Assembly (NCBI GenBank): GCA_963969495.1
Contig: OZ018326.1
Span: 173,885,056 to 173,949,055, forward strand
From: Ceratothoa steindachneri
Lineage: Eukaryota > Arthropoda > Malacostraca > Isopoda > Cymothoidae
DNA: 64,000 nt
Direction: 5' to 3'
Positions 42,305 through 53,959 of this stretch are shown here, one piece after another. Both the position numbers and the translations under genes were made by a program. Each line of letters opens with the position of its first letter. Within the stretch, counting starts at the first letter, position 1. The notes under the pieces are model-generated. The model was not told the DNA's origin. It saw nothing but the letters and a program-made list of their open reading frames with translations, and did no database searches.

Positions 42305-43735
42305 AAACAGAAAGCAAGATGAGGAGTGGAATCGAGATTTATTAGTGCTAATAGTAAACCATGGTAGGCACTCTTTAATGGTATGAAGCTGCGTGAGAAG
42401 TTCAGATGTCATTCTTCTGACCATTTCTGATCGTATCCTGAATACAGGAAAGTAGCAAACTCCCCTGAGAAATTACCAAGTGCCTTAAGCCTGAGACCTC
42501 TCCAAAAATGCCATGAACGTGATTCTCTAGCAGGAAAATGCCCCGTGGCATGATCCTGCCTCATCTATACAGAGGTTCCGTTACAACATTATCACGCTGA
42601 TGACAGGCAACCTCAGCCTCTAGAAATGAATACACTCTAAATCATCTGTGACGATCTTAAAATAGCCAAAAGATTTCGTCACCCAGCCTCTAATATGCAA
42701 TTGAGGGAATCATCATCGAGGAGCCTGCCAGTATAATACCCCTCTGGTGACGTACGCTTTAAGGGTGCATGATTACAGAATAAATGCTTCCGTCACGGGC
42801 AAAGAAAGGTCGACATGCCACTGAACTTCCTGTTTCATTTGGGTGTTGCTGTATTTTGGACGGAAGTTCATCTGGTTATGTGTCATATTTGCTGATGTTA
42901 CATGTTTTGCCAATTTTTTTATGATTTTAATTCTATAAGATAAGAGATGTAAATTAATATAAAAGAGCTTGAGAAGGTTGCTCGTAATAGAATAATATAA
43001 ACCAAAACCTTAAGCTACAATTACTTGGAATATTAGTATGAGAGATATATTCTGAGATTGACTAAATGGCAAACCTCTTGAACAAAGAATTCTGGATCAG
43101 TTGGTTTTCACTCAGGAAAAACAAGAATATGTTATTCTCCTCTTTGTGACGATGAAGAATTTATGTATGAAATTGAAATAATTCAAACATGAATGATCAA
43201 CTGAAAAGGTGTGTACTCCATCAAAGGAAAACATTGTTTTTCCGAAATAAATAAGAATATTAAATAAAATGTAAACAAAATGAACATAAATAATTTTAAT
43301 AAATAGGTTAAAGATGATTTCTTCTTATTATTGAATAAAAGGGAAATATGTGTGATTCAGCGAGTGAACCGAGTTCCGAAAACAAAACATAAGAGACACA
43401 GAAAGAAAATTAAATTAAGTTGGCTAATGAACACATAAATGAATTTCAAAAAATAATTTAAAATGGCAAATCTTTCAAATGAAAAACCATGAGCATATGT
43501 TTAAAGGAATAATAAAAGATGCAGAATTATTTCATTATTTCTCTATTGAAATCAAAAACAACGGAAATGTTTAAGAATAGAGATTCGTGGGTTGTTAAAT
43601 TTTAGAATAGAAAATGTAGGGAAAAGACAAAACAAGAGTTGATGCTCGAGACCATGAAGATGTAAATATTACAAGCCTCTTTCCTTACGAGGAAATTATT
43701 CCCGTCTCTATCTCAGTCAACAAGGAGTAACAACA
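42305..43735. other. Spacer, nothing recognised
   Basis: Balanced composition to about 42.85 kb, possibly the decayed remainder of the Tc1 fragment, then AT-rich. No frame of note. Confidence 0.45.
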
Positions 43736-43831
43736 AGAAGGAACAACAAGGAAAGAAGGTACCCTAGGAGACCTTACGGTCCATTCAAAGAGGGTACCTT
43801 TGGACTAGCAATTGAGCGGGCACAAGGCTGC

Positions 43832-45540
43832 TCAATTGTTTTGCGTACCTAAACGGCCACTTTTCCAGACTTTGTCTAGTCTTGACTTGAACTGGTCAAC
43901 AGATTCACTGTTGACAACTTCCACTGGAAGTGCGTTCCACATACCGCAGATACTGTAAGTGAAAAAATTTCCACACAGATTGTGGTTGTAACGCTTCAGT
44001 TCAAGTTTGAAGCCGTGATTGCGCGTTCTGTTCTCACTAAGTGTGAAAATATCCCGATAGTCAACATTGTCGAACCCTCGAAGTATTTTGAAAACTTCGA
44101 TGAGCTGACCACGCTGTCTACAGGTTTCCAGCGAGAACAGATCTAATTCCCTTAGTCTATCCTCATAACTTTTATGTCGGATAGAGGGAATCAGCTTGGT
44201 TGCCCTGGCTTGTACGCGTTCCAATCTCGCGATGTCCTTTCGCAATGAAGGACTCCAAAATTGTACGGCATACTCCAGGTGCGGTCGGACAAGTGAGTTG
44301 TACAGGCACAGTACAATCTCCTGGTTCCGATAACCAAACTGGCGCTTAATATAGCCTAGAATCCTTTGGGCCTTTTTCTCCACCTCAATGCACTGTTTCG
44401 AGAACTTGAGGTCACTAGTGATTGTTACACCCAAGTCCTTCTCAGTGTCGGTGGATTCCATAGCAGTGCCCTTAAGGATATACTGAGATTGGGGATTTCT
44501 GTGGCCGATATGCATCACTTTGCATTTGCCTACGTTAAAAGGCATTTGCCACTTGTCCGACAACTCCCCAATCTTCCCAAGATCTTCCTGCAGGCGGGCA
44601 GTATTTCCATCCTTTGCAACGTTCATACCAAGCTTGGTATCGTCGGCAAATTTGGAAATCTTGGCAACCATGTCACCGTCCATGTCGTTGAAGTAGATGA
44701 TGAATAGTAGTGGTCCCAGGACAGAACCTTGAGGCACCCCGCTAGTAACGGGCACCCACTCAGAAGACTGTCCATTTACCCCCACCCGTTGCCGTCTGCC
44801 ACTTAGCCAGTTCTCGATCCAGCCGGCTACCTTTCCGTCTATGCCAAGCGCTCGCACTTTCCGGAGAAGGCGGCGGTGTGGTACCTTATCAAAGGCTTTC
44901 TGAAAGTCTAGGTAGACCACATACACCGCCTTGTCCCGATCGTGCTCACTGAAAACGAAGTGGAAGAATTCTACAAGGTTCGTCAGGCATGACCGTTGCC
45001 TTCGGAAGCCGTGCTGGGAACTCCTCAGTAGCAGGTTTGACTCTAAATACGACGTCACTTTGTCCACCATGATGCTTTCCATGAGTTCACCGACTATCGA
45101 AGTCAGACTGATAGGTCGGTAGTTCGACGGTTGGCTACGGTCTCCTTTCTTGAAGATCGGAGTCACCTCCGCCTCACGCCAGTCTCTAGGAACGCATTTG
45201 GTCCGGATTGACATGTTAAAGATAGCGCACAGATGTCGTGATACTTCATCGCACACTTCCTTTAACACTTTAGGTAGAAACCCGTCCGGTCCAGGGGACT
45301 TATTTGTCTTTAGGTCAGCGATCTTTTTCTTTATTTCTCCTTCGGTGAAGTCCATTGCCTCCAGCTTTGCCCCCGAGTAGGAATCCGTCGGCTGGGGAAT
45401 GGGACCACACTCTTCAGTAAACACTGAAGAGAAGTAGTCGTTGAGGAGGTTGGCATTTTCTGCATCTGAATGCTTTAATGTCCCCTCCTCATTCCTCAAA
45501 GGGCCAATCGTTCGACGGATTGGTTTACAGCTGTTCACAT
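43832..45540 (-). CDS. CR1 reverse transcriptase (568-codon frame, catalytic blocks intact)
   Basis: One open frame covering the RT and C-terminal part of ORF2. Residues about 80-110 contain KTNKSPGPDGFLPKVLKEVC; SNYRPISLTSIVGELMES lies at about 137; HGFRRQRSCLTNLVEFFH at about 174. VVYLDFQKAFDKVPHRRLL (about 205) has the first catalytic Asp. GVPQGSVLGPLLFIIYFNDM (about 272) and KFADDTKLGMN (about 300) follow, with the catalytic Asp pair in FADD. The connection phrase [19 protein letters not shown] lies at about 420, and WNALPVEVVNSESVDQFKSR near the end. It copies element RNA onto nicked target DNA in living elements. The real ORF starts upstream; the frame is separated from the endonuclease frame by a one-base loss near 45,545, so full ORF2 cannot be made. 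Confidence 0.9.
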
Positions 45541-46600
45541 ATCCAAAAACTCCTTGGGATTCTCTTTACAGAGTCTCGCCACTCGGAGTTCCTCAGACCG
45601 CTTAGCCGCCCTTATACTGGACTTCACTCTCCTGGCTAGCCTCCGGTATTCGTCAAAGTCACCCGAGATCTTCGATTGCCGGTACACATTTCTCTTCTCC
45701 CTAAGCAGTTGCCCGATTTCTCGATTAAACCACTTTGGTTGAACAGAAGACCGACGGGGGCATTTCAGAGAAATAAAACGCGATTGAAGACTCATGAATG
45801 TGGTTTTGAAACTGTTCCAAGAGTCTTCAACAGCATCGCACTCTTCTAGCCTCGCGTCAGTCAGTTTCGCGCGTAGACCTGCAAAGTCTGCTCTTCTCAA
45901 ATCCAGTTTCCTTGATTTACTAGTTGCAGGATCTGCCTTGGGGACTTTGACTACAAATCTAATTAGTCGGTGGTCACTGCCACCGAGCTCTTCGCCAACA
46001 GAGAGGTCCTCAACGATGTCATCTTCAGAGGTGAAAACCAAGTGGAGGATATTGTCTCCTCTCGTTGGCTCTCTCACCCATTGAGTGAGGAACTCGTTGT
46101 TCGTGAACTCCAGGAGTAGTGCGTTCTCGCAAGAGGGTTCTCTGGTTTCCCAGTCAACTTGTGTGTTGAAATCACCCATGACGATACACACTCTGTCTTC
46201 GACAAGTTCTCCTAGTAGCTGGTACAGATCTCTGTCCTTTTCAACGAGTTGGGCAGGAGGTCTATAAAGCACCAGGGTCCTGTATTTGGCAGGACCTATC
46301 TCTAGGTCAACACCTAGTAGTTCATGGTCGGATATGATGCTGCAATCCGTCGAGTTGAGAGTATCCTTGACATACAACATCAAACCGCCACCCTCTCTGT
46401 CTGGCCTATCTTTCAGGAAGAGCTGGTAACCGGGAATCGTGAATTCACCTTCAAAATCTCGGCTTGAGGTTTTTATCCACTACCTTGTTATGGCCACCAT
46501 CTCAGGTTCCTCTGTTACTACGAGGCCACGGAGCTCAAGAAACTTATTCCCTATTGACCTCGCATTGAACAGAAGAACTTTGAGGGAGTCCCCTAGTGTA
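45535..46600 (-). pseudogene. CR1 endonuclease and linker, copy C
   Basis: The 282-codon frame (46,383-45,535) holds VMGDFNTQVDW (GDFN block, about 46,180), EPTRGDNILHLVFTSEDD and GGSDHRLIRF (S-D-H block, about 45,985), then LDLRRADFAGL, PKWFNREIGQLLREKRNVYR and ENPKEF. Upstream to 46,600 the reading VLLFNARSI...EEPEMVAIT continues to a TAG at about 46,487-46,489, exactly where A and B have the E-S-S of the catalytic TES block. The Glu is therefore lost. Frame loss at 45,545 comes from the run CCAAAAACTCC, which has an extra G in copy A. The domain would nick target DNA. Confidence 0.85.
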
Positions 46601-46645
46601 GGACTCCCTGAAGCTAAGTCGAGGAAGCTAAGTCAAGTAGAAAAT

Positions 46646-47925
46646 TAAAATCAGATGAATATTTAAAAAACTTATTTACATGTACATTTTTTATCTCATT
46701 TAACGATATAAATAAACAAAATTTAACCCAAGCACCGATTTCAGTACAGATGTATGAAAAGTATTTATATGGAGCTGGCTCTGACCGCAATAGTGTATAG
46801 GGGCAGTTGGTTATGCAAACACGCTCACGATTAATATTATTTAGTGAAAGGGTCAGGTTGTAGTTGTTCTTGTTCCTTCAAGTTTGGGAGCTTGCAGCTC
46901 GTGTCGATGGAGGGCTTCTTGGATGGTGATATGAAAGCTAAAACTTGGTGTGGAGCGAGGCTAATAGCGAGAGTTGTGTAGATGACAATCCTGCGCCTCT
47001 CCTGGGTGCCAAAATGGCTTGAAGTTGCCTGGTATAGCAGGTAAATTATGTAATTTGACAGGAAAATTATTTAATAGCCACAAATCAATCGAAGAAACAA
47101 TTGGAATGTAATATGACTTCAGATAAAGTAAAGTAAAGGACTAATTAATAGACTGAGTTGCAATTATTACCCCTAAAATATAGATATGATTAGTCTGTCA
47201 ACACTGAAGGACGAGAGAAGGGAGGTGGAGCCCAAGTAGTTAAACGCTTCGTTGTGCCAGAGACAGGTTGTTGTGCAACGGGCCATGTTTGGGTCCCTGC
47301 TATATGTAAATTTGCCATTTTACTCACAGAGAATGCTGAAGGAATAGACTTTCAGGTTTACCACCATGATGAACTGCTGTAGGCATGAGAGCAGGTGAAC
47401 ACTTTAGTCTTCTGTGATATTTAGGTCCAAAGGGTGATGCGCCGAGTGGTCATTGGCATGTTTATGGACTACTGCGGTAGATAAATCTGGAACTGGATGC
47501 GCCAAGTCTTCGTCCTCAGATTTTCTGATCGCAATGCCCTACCTCCTTACTGTTAGAGCTTTACATTACGCCCCATTTTCTACTGTAGACGAAGTTAGTC
47601 GTTCTTGACCAGGACCACTTAGAGGACATGAAGAAACTGGCACATGGTAGATCGGTCTGTATATTTCTCCTTCACCGCATTGAGGTATTCTTTCTTCCAG
47701 CAAGCCCATGTTTGATAATGTAGCCACTCTATTTGACCTTGTCTCGGGGAGTGAGGAGGAACTGACAGCCAAATTCTGGATCAGTGTCAACAAAGAAGTT
47801 ATTGGATCAAATTTATGAAATTTTCTGCTCCAGAATTTAGGGTTACTATGTATTAGAAAGTTCTCAACCTTAGTAAAGAGGAACATTAACTTATCCGGTG
47901 ATAATATATTATATATTCGATAATC
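46646..47925. other. Spacer, nothing recognised
   Basis: Mixed composition. A 106-codon minus frame (47,886-47,566) is open but shows no motif I know. Confidence 0.45.
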
Positions 47926-47990
47926 AGTGGCGGTACGTGACCTTCAGTCATGTGGTTCCGGTCTCACAAGAATTAGAATAAGTTGCCTCG

Positions 47991-48040
<50 letters not shown>

Positions 48041-48962
48041 TTCGAATCGTTAATATAACTAAAGAGCAGTGCTTGGCATTTCCATCTCTTTGTTTATTTT
48101 AAATCAAGCTCTATTAAAGAAATATGAAGTGAAGAATGTAGGTTACTTACACTCATATTAATTTATAATTGGAGTTCATTCTTTTGTTCTTAATCTGATC
48201 GAAACGTCGATTTTACTTTCATTAACATTATTTATAGTGGCGAATAAATTTTCCTCGATCAAATTCATTTCGAAAGCATTTAGCTTTTTCGTAGTCAGAA
48301 AATTTCTTAGAATTTATTTTAGCATCTTCAAAGGTAAAGCGCAGCGTTTGAGCTCCGATCTTGTCTTATAAATAGTCAAAAGAATTTCTGGGAGCTTAGT
48401 TAGATTTTTAACAACTTTATCTAAATTTTTCTCGCTGATAATTATCAGCATGTCGATTATTTTCTCATAGATATGCCTAGAAAATGACAATATGATTTGT
48501 AATTGGACTATTAAAAATAACGTGAATCAATCACTAATGAAAAGTACAAGTTTGATTTAAATAAATTAAAGCAACTCACCACGATTTTCATTCAAACGAA
48601 AATGAATGGCCCTGCCAAGACGCCATTGATCTCGTATAAAATGCTCTAAATTACGACTTTGACTGTATTTTTAGTGATTAATGACATCAAAATTTTCAAT
48701 GCTTCAACTGCAAGCTCTCGAACAACAGACTAAGATTCTGTTTATATATATTATTTTATTCCTTCATTCTTTATTAAGATCTATCCAGGAAAAAATATCA
48801 TGTATTCTTAAAAAAAAAATAAAGATTTATTTAAACTCATTACTCACTATTTCCGTATATTATATATAGTTTATGTATTAAAAGTTATATAAGAATTGCA
48901 TAATTAGATATTTTATAGGAGTGATGTAGATCCACAATACCTATTGACGAGGCGCTACTGTG
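47925..48962. mobile_element. Possible second hAT-type non-autonomous element
   Basis: Starts CAGTGGCGGTACGTG at 47,925 and ends, read inward, CAGTAGCGCCTCGTC (from about 48,962). The pair CAGTGGCG/CAGTAGCG is the same left/right asymmetry as the element at 30,018-31,153. Size (about 1.04 kb), absence of coding and an internal (TA)n tract also agree. However, the flanking octamers (TCGATAAT left, TGATTATA right) do not match, so the boundaries or the element itself are uncertain. Confidence 0.4.
47994..48038. repeat. (TA)n microsatellite
   Basis: About 45 bp of alternating TA. Confidence 0.95.
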
Positions 48963-49269
48963 ATTATAAAATAACTTTTAACGCCCTAAATATAAAGCCG
49001 ATGAGATGTTTAATATTTCTATGTCGCTCGGGTCAATGATTAAGCATCAAATATTTTACGTTAAACTATCAAGTGTTTAGCATTACTTTGCTTTAAAGAT
49101 CGTCGTTTTATCTGAAGAGAAGGTATAAAGAAATAAAAACCAAAATATGAACCCGTTGATGGCGTATAAAAACTATTACAACCTTTCATCTGCAACTAGC
49201 TCCAAGTGCATGTCTTACAAATTGGCACATTTCAATAGAATAATTTAATCCTTTTAATGTTTTTTTTCG

Positions 49270-49510
49270 TTCCTTATAGTGATAGGCAAGATAGTGTAAT
49301 CTGGTTAGATTTCCTTATAGTGATGGAAAGATAGTGTAATCGGGTTAGATTGCCTTATAATGATGCCAAAATAGTGTAATCGGGTTAAATTTCCTTATAG
49401 TGATGGCAAGATAGTGTAATCGGGTTAGATTTCCTTATAGTGATGGCAAGATAGTGTAATCGGGTTAGATATCCTTATAGTGATGGCAAGATAGTGTAAT
49501 CGGGTTAGAT
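49270..49510. repeat. 40-bp tandem repeat, six units
   Basis: Units start at 49,270, 49,311, 49,351, 49,391, 49,431 and 49,471, each TTCCTTATAGTGATGGCAAG followed by ATAGTGTAATCGGGTTAGAT. The last three are almost identical; the first is 41 bp and the third has several substitutions. Confidence 0.95.
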
Positions 49511-49900
49511 TTCCCATTTCCGTTCGAAGGTAAAGGTTCAAGGGTCCGACGCATCGGCAAGCGAGGGTAGTCTTGCCTTTTTAGCACAATCGTGGGAAGG
49601 TTCCTAAGCCAGCGAGGCAAAACTTTGTCTGACTCCCAATGGGGCCTTTTCGGGCCCACAAGCTTGTCGCAGCTTTCTGCGATGGCGAGCTTACAGGCCA
49701 CTACGGCGTCTTATGATTTCGTACTTCCATTAGCGCTTTAAAAGGGCCACCCAAGTGTCTGTCCTCTCTCTCTCTCACCTCTGACACTCCGCGAGAACCA
49801 CATCTGAGTTTCTACTCTCAGCTCTCACACTCTTAGACCAACCGGTGCAACCTCTCTTTAATAAAGAAGTTAAAAGCGGTACCATTTTCTTTGTCCTACC
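49511..49900. other. GC-richer block beside the 40-bp repeat
   Basis: A sudden rise in G+C between AT-rich flanks. The minus strand has an open reading ESCDKLVGPKRPHWESDK then VLPRWLRNLPTIVLKRQDYP (49,690-49,520), protein-like but unrecognised. On the plus strand a CT-rich stretch (49,760-49,850) precedes AATAAAG (about 49,860). An LTR or the end of an unknown retroelement is possible. Confidence 0.35.
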
Positions 49901-50783
49901 TCTAGTTTCCTATATACTTATTAATTTTCATTAGTGAGAACTTTATTTGTACTCTGCATAATTGAGCATATGAATATCCAAAATGCTCGCGATAAACAAG
50001 CATTTAGCAACCAAGACACACTTGCATTCACACAGTCATCGATTTTCTTCACCAATCGTTTTGACACAAATTTGATTCTGAGTTTCCTCTTTTTCTCTTT
50101 ACTAATTCTTGTTTAAGGACTGCTTCTGTGGTTGCGCTTTTGTGACCTCACGGCCAAGGCACACTGGGTCAGGTCCCATAAAATTAAATTTCGCTCCCGC
50201 CCGCCTCTAATCCTCAGATCGTTGCGTGAACTACTTCTCTACATTTGTCATCAACTCTCAAGCTTTCTCTAGAAATTCAAGGATTAAAGAGTTAGTACAC
50301 CATCAGTACATTAATTATAGAGAGCGTTATTGTAGACGCAAGGCAGATGCCATTCATTTCAATTCTTGTACATTTGAATCGATGACCTCCTACTTTCAAG
50401 TCAGTTTCTAATCTAATTGCCAGTGACTCTTACTTTAAACCAATCTCGATATTATCTATGCCAAAGATGAAACTCCACTCTTGTACTAAAATATTCGGGT
50501 TCATTGACAGGAAACTCCTTAAGAGTTTTGCGTAACTTTCATACCAGTGAGGCCAATAGTTCTCTACTCAAGATGGCCACCAAAGAGAATAACACAATAA
50601 AAAAGTTTTCTTCAAACCTCTTGAAGCAAAGTTCTACAGCACCGGAAGTATTGCGCTTGTTTTACAAAGAACATGTATTGTCTCAAACCAATGCAGTATA
50701 GATAAACAGAGGTAGCTCTATGTACAAAAAGGAATTAAGTTTCTACCATACTTCCACCTCTTTCCTTGAATAAGATTCGGATC

Positions 50784-51241
50784 TTACAGAAATGCAAATG
50801 TCTTCACGGTAGAACCCGTCTCACTATACCAATCAGTATGAAAAATTACACAATCTTCGCGATTGAGAAGTGCTTTTGGTAAGTAACTATAGTGACGATG
50901 AGATTGCGCTAAGTTTAGTTGAAGCTTAGGCATCTTAATATTCTCTAGTATACCGTATACCTGACGCCATGAGTAATGCACGTCGAATGAATGGGGATGT
51001 TTTTGTCTGCTGGCTCCATCAATATCTTTTGGTTATTTGAACGAAGGTTATTTTGAATGTTTGAATTCCCAGCCTGAGCAACCACACTGGTATTTCGCTC
51101 TAGGCGGGGAGCGGAGCCTTGGAATTTGAAATTGCGTACCAATTCATCCCGAAATTTCTCGGGGATATATCTCTGTGACTCAACTCTATCGAGTAATTTT
51201 CCTCCTCTCAAAATTGGATTCACTTGCGAGAAGCAGTGCAA
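50784..51241 (-). CDS. Unrecognised coding-like segment, one frameshift
   Basis: Two overlapping minus frames join into about 150 protein-like codons. The first holds RVESQRYIPEKFRDELVRNF, then KFQGSAPRLERNTSVVAQAG and PADKNIPIHS. Near 50,970 the reading must slip one base to continue as HYSWRQVYGILENIKMPKLQ, then LNLAQSHRHYSYLPKALLNR and EDCVIFHTDWYSETGSTVK. Residue use is balanced in an AT-rich region. I recognise no family. Candidates are an exon of a host gene with a frameshift, part of an unknown mobile element, or an old integrated viral sequence. No splice or promoter evidence is convincing. Confidence 0.35.
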
Positions 51242-52185
51242 TCCATTACACCGATCCCTTCTCTAAGGACATGCCATCTTGTATGCTAAAATATCATAGA
51301 ATGTTATATTGCCTTTTAACATTCATCGTTGCAGTTATAACTAATAAATATTATTTTATAAATTACAATTAATGCGATGCTTTTCTTCATGCCTACAAGG
51401 TCGTCTGAACAATTTGTCGCCTTACTTAATTAGGGAAATGTCATTTAAAGTTATTTTTATGGCATGCAAAAATCATATTTGATAATTCTATAACTTTCTG
51501 GATGTAGTGTGACGTCCCAAATATGTTTGTAAATAAAGAACGCATCAGTCTGTGAGAAACAAAGCAGTATTAACTCAACAGCAATGGCTATCATAATTAA
51601 TTCACAATTGCCACTGATATGAGTGCTATCAATTGTTTTCTTTTCCTAAGACTTGTTATTGGAAATTAATGTTTTTTTATCAAATCCTACCCATAGACGT
51701 AATAAAAAGTATATATTTGAAATAAATGCTAAAAGTATTAAAAATATATAAGTTGAATGCCAAAGACAAATAAAATAATCTATTTTTCCATGACAATGTT
51801 GTTTTTCGTCTATTTTAGTGTTTATAGTTTCAATGATTAGTTTAGTAAAAATCTACACTTGTCTATTCCAAAATGATTTTATTTTAAATACTTTGTTTAA
51901 TGCCAATTTTATTCTGAATTAAAAATGTTTTCTATTTATTTTAGAAGATTTTAAAAATGAATAGAAAATGTGAAAGTGACTCCAATTATTTTGTTTTAGC
52001 TGGGGGGTGGTAACATCGCCTGGAGATCAATCGAAAACAACGACATTTGTGAAGGCAATTTTTAACGCAAATTTTGAGATGAAATTAGTAGATCAAGATA
52101 AAACAAGGTCCGCCGATCAAAAGGTCACGTGCTCTCATTTATTATGATTTATGAGCTTATAACCTTTAAAACTTTCAATAATTCC
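51242..52185. other. AT-rich spacer
   Basis: Nothing recognised; all frames are short. Confidence 0.55.
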
Positions 52186-52295
52186 CGGACTAACTTTGGG
52201 AAGACCTTGGCAATTCTATCATTCGAAAGAGAATGTAAAACAACATGAGAGTTTAAATTTCGTTAGAATCAGGTGATTAGTTATGATGTCATATA
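52186..52295 (+). repeat. ~125-bp direct repeat, unit 0
   Basis: Contains ATCATTCGAAAGAGAATGTA and GTTAGAATCAGGTGATTAGT. Same unit as the three at 53,533-53,875. Confidence 0.8.
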
Positions 52296-52549
52296 CGAAC
52301 TAATCCACTTAAATACATGCCTAACTAGGAATATAAATGCAACCACCATTTTAGGGACAACTACAACTAGATCGTTGTTTTTGACAATGAAGCGTAAATA
52401 GGCCTACTTGGACGTTTAGGCCATAAGCAAGACAATCATCACTCAAAGGATCTAAAGTTCGCATATTTGAGTCCCTCTTATAATACGAACTAAATCCACT
52501 TAATTGCATGCATACAAGGAATATAAATGCAACTACAACTAGATCGTTG
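52293..52549 (+). repeat. Direct duplication ending ACTAGATCGTTG
   Basis: ATACGAACTAA(A)TCCACTTAA, then GGAATATAAATGCAAC and ACAACTAGATCGTTG occur at 52,293-52,377 and again at 52,483-52,549. The second copy lacks about 18 bp. Confidence 0.8.
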
Positions 52550-53532
52550 CAAGATTTTCCGCCTGATCTACGAATCTTGGATCGAAGGGAGCATGACTGT
52601 TGCAACCTTTTCAATCCCTGTTTCGTATTTTCATGGTTATTTTTACTATGTTTGCGAAGAGGACCAGAATATGAGTACAATAAAATTAAGTATTTACTGA
52701 CCTTGGTTCGGTTTATCCGGCAATAAGAATAAGACTTGAAAATAATTATTCACTAAGAAAGTCGAGTATGCTCGTATTTAGGTGTCTTTCGACGGTGAGG
52801 GTCAAAAAGGATAAAACACTAAAGTTATGGCGTTAGAGAACTAACAAACACTTAGGAGGAGCGCAACAAATAAATGCAATAGATCATTATTGAAAACTAA
52901 AACAGGACAGAACTTGGAACTATGACGCAACTGAAACATTCGCTCGTGCAGACGGTGCAGTGTCAATCTTGTAAAGCAGACGTGGCTACTCTAAGAATTA
53001 CCCGATTTGAAAAATATCAAAACATGTATAAACCAATAACATCATATTTTCTGGCGGCCTACAATTGATACACGCTCGCATTATATTTTATTTTAAGTTC
53101 ATTTTAAAAATATTAAGTATCTATATAAATTTCAGGGGCATATTCCACATATCATAAAAATTACTATTAAGGAGCTACTGTGAGAATTACCCCGGCAATT
53201 CACTTACTTTCAGGATAAAAGGTCTGCTTTACTTTAAGTCTAGTACAATCGCATCATATTGTATTATACATTATTTTAATGTGATTTTGAAATTAACTTG
53301 GTGGGGGGAGCTCTTTTCTCTTATTATGGCCCACCAAACCACCCAAATAAATAAAACACAAAAATGTAATCCCATCCCTCCTTTCCGACGTATGCAAAAT
53401 GGAATTAAGAAATCTATATGAGGAGCTACTTATACTTACTCGAGTAACCGACCGCTCAGCCAGCCGACTGAGGAGAAGAAAATGCGCCATAATAAGAGAA
53501 GAGATCAGACGTTTATTGCCATATATTTTCCT
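52550..53532. other. Spacer, nothing recognised
   Basis: AT-rich. Short frames only. Confidence 0.5.
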
Positions 53533-53875
53533 GGCTAACCTTGGGAGTAATATGTCAATTATATCATTCGAAAGAGAATCAGCCGATTAGTTATTATGTT
53601 ATTTCCAAAACAAATCATTCATCGGCTAACCTTGGGAGGACTTTAGCAATTGTATCATTCGAAAGAGAATGTAAAACAACATTAAGGTTTCATATTAGGT
53701 TAGAATCGGCTGAATAGTTATGATGATATTGCCCAGCAAAATAATACATGGGCTATCCCTGGGAGGACTTTGGCAATTATAACATTCGAAAGAGAATGTA
53801 AAACAAGATGACGGTTTCAAACTTTGCTAAAATCGGCCGCATAGTTAAAATGTTATTACAAAAACAACAAAAATG
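53533..53875 (+). repeat. ~125-bp direct repeat, three tandem units
   Basis: Units begin GGCTAACCTTGGGAG at 53,533 and 53,624, and GGCTATCCCTGGGAG at 53,751. Each contains ATTCGAAAGAGAAT. The first unit lacks about 35 bp after that motif. They abut the hAT transposase remnant. Confidence 0.85.
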
Positions 53876-53959
53876 CAAAACGGGGACTGACCGACATAGT
53901 GAGATGTAGAGTCGTACGTGACGAAAAATTCGCTCCTATTTCTGTTGCAAGATGTGAGT

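Larger units (their letters stand above)
43736..46645 (-). mobile_element. CR1-type LINE, copy C (5'-truncated)
   Basis: The minus-strand copy begins just upstream of the endonuclease (about 46,640) and runs to the 3' end near 43,736, where the coding strand ends in short CTT/GTTGTT-type repeats. ORF1 is absent, the usual result of incomplete reverse transcription. It is the least decayed copy: two large frames separated by a single one-base deletion. Confidence 0.9.

Noticed and set aside
42380..42720. Extension of the Tc1 fragment to a full transposase
   Set aside because: I could not find the DGAPxH or SPDLNPIE blocks in any frame on either strand.
44366..44707. 113-codon plus-strand frame
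   Set aside because: Antisense shadow of the CR1 RT frame, which has clear RT motifs.
49270..49560. tRNA gene suggested by TGGCAAGATAG and GGTTCAAGGGTCC
   Set aside because: The first box is part of the 40-bp tandem repeat; spacing to the second is wrong for a tRNA and no acceptor stem forms.
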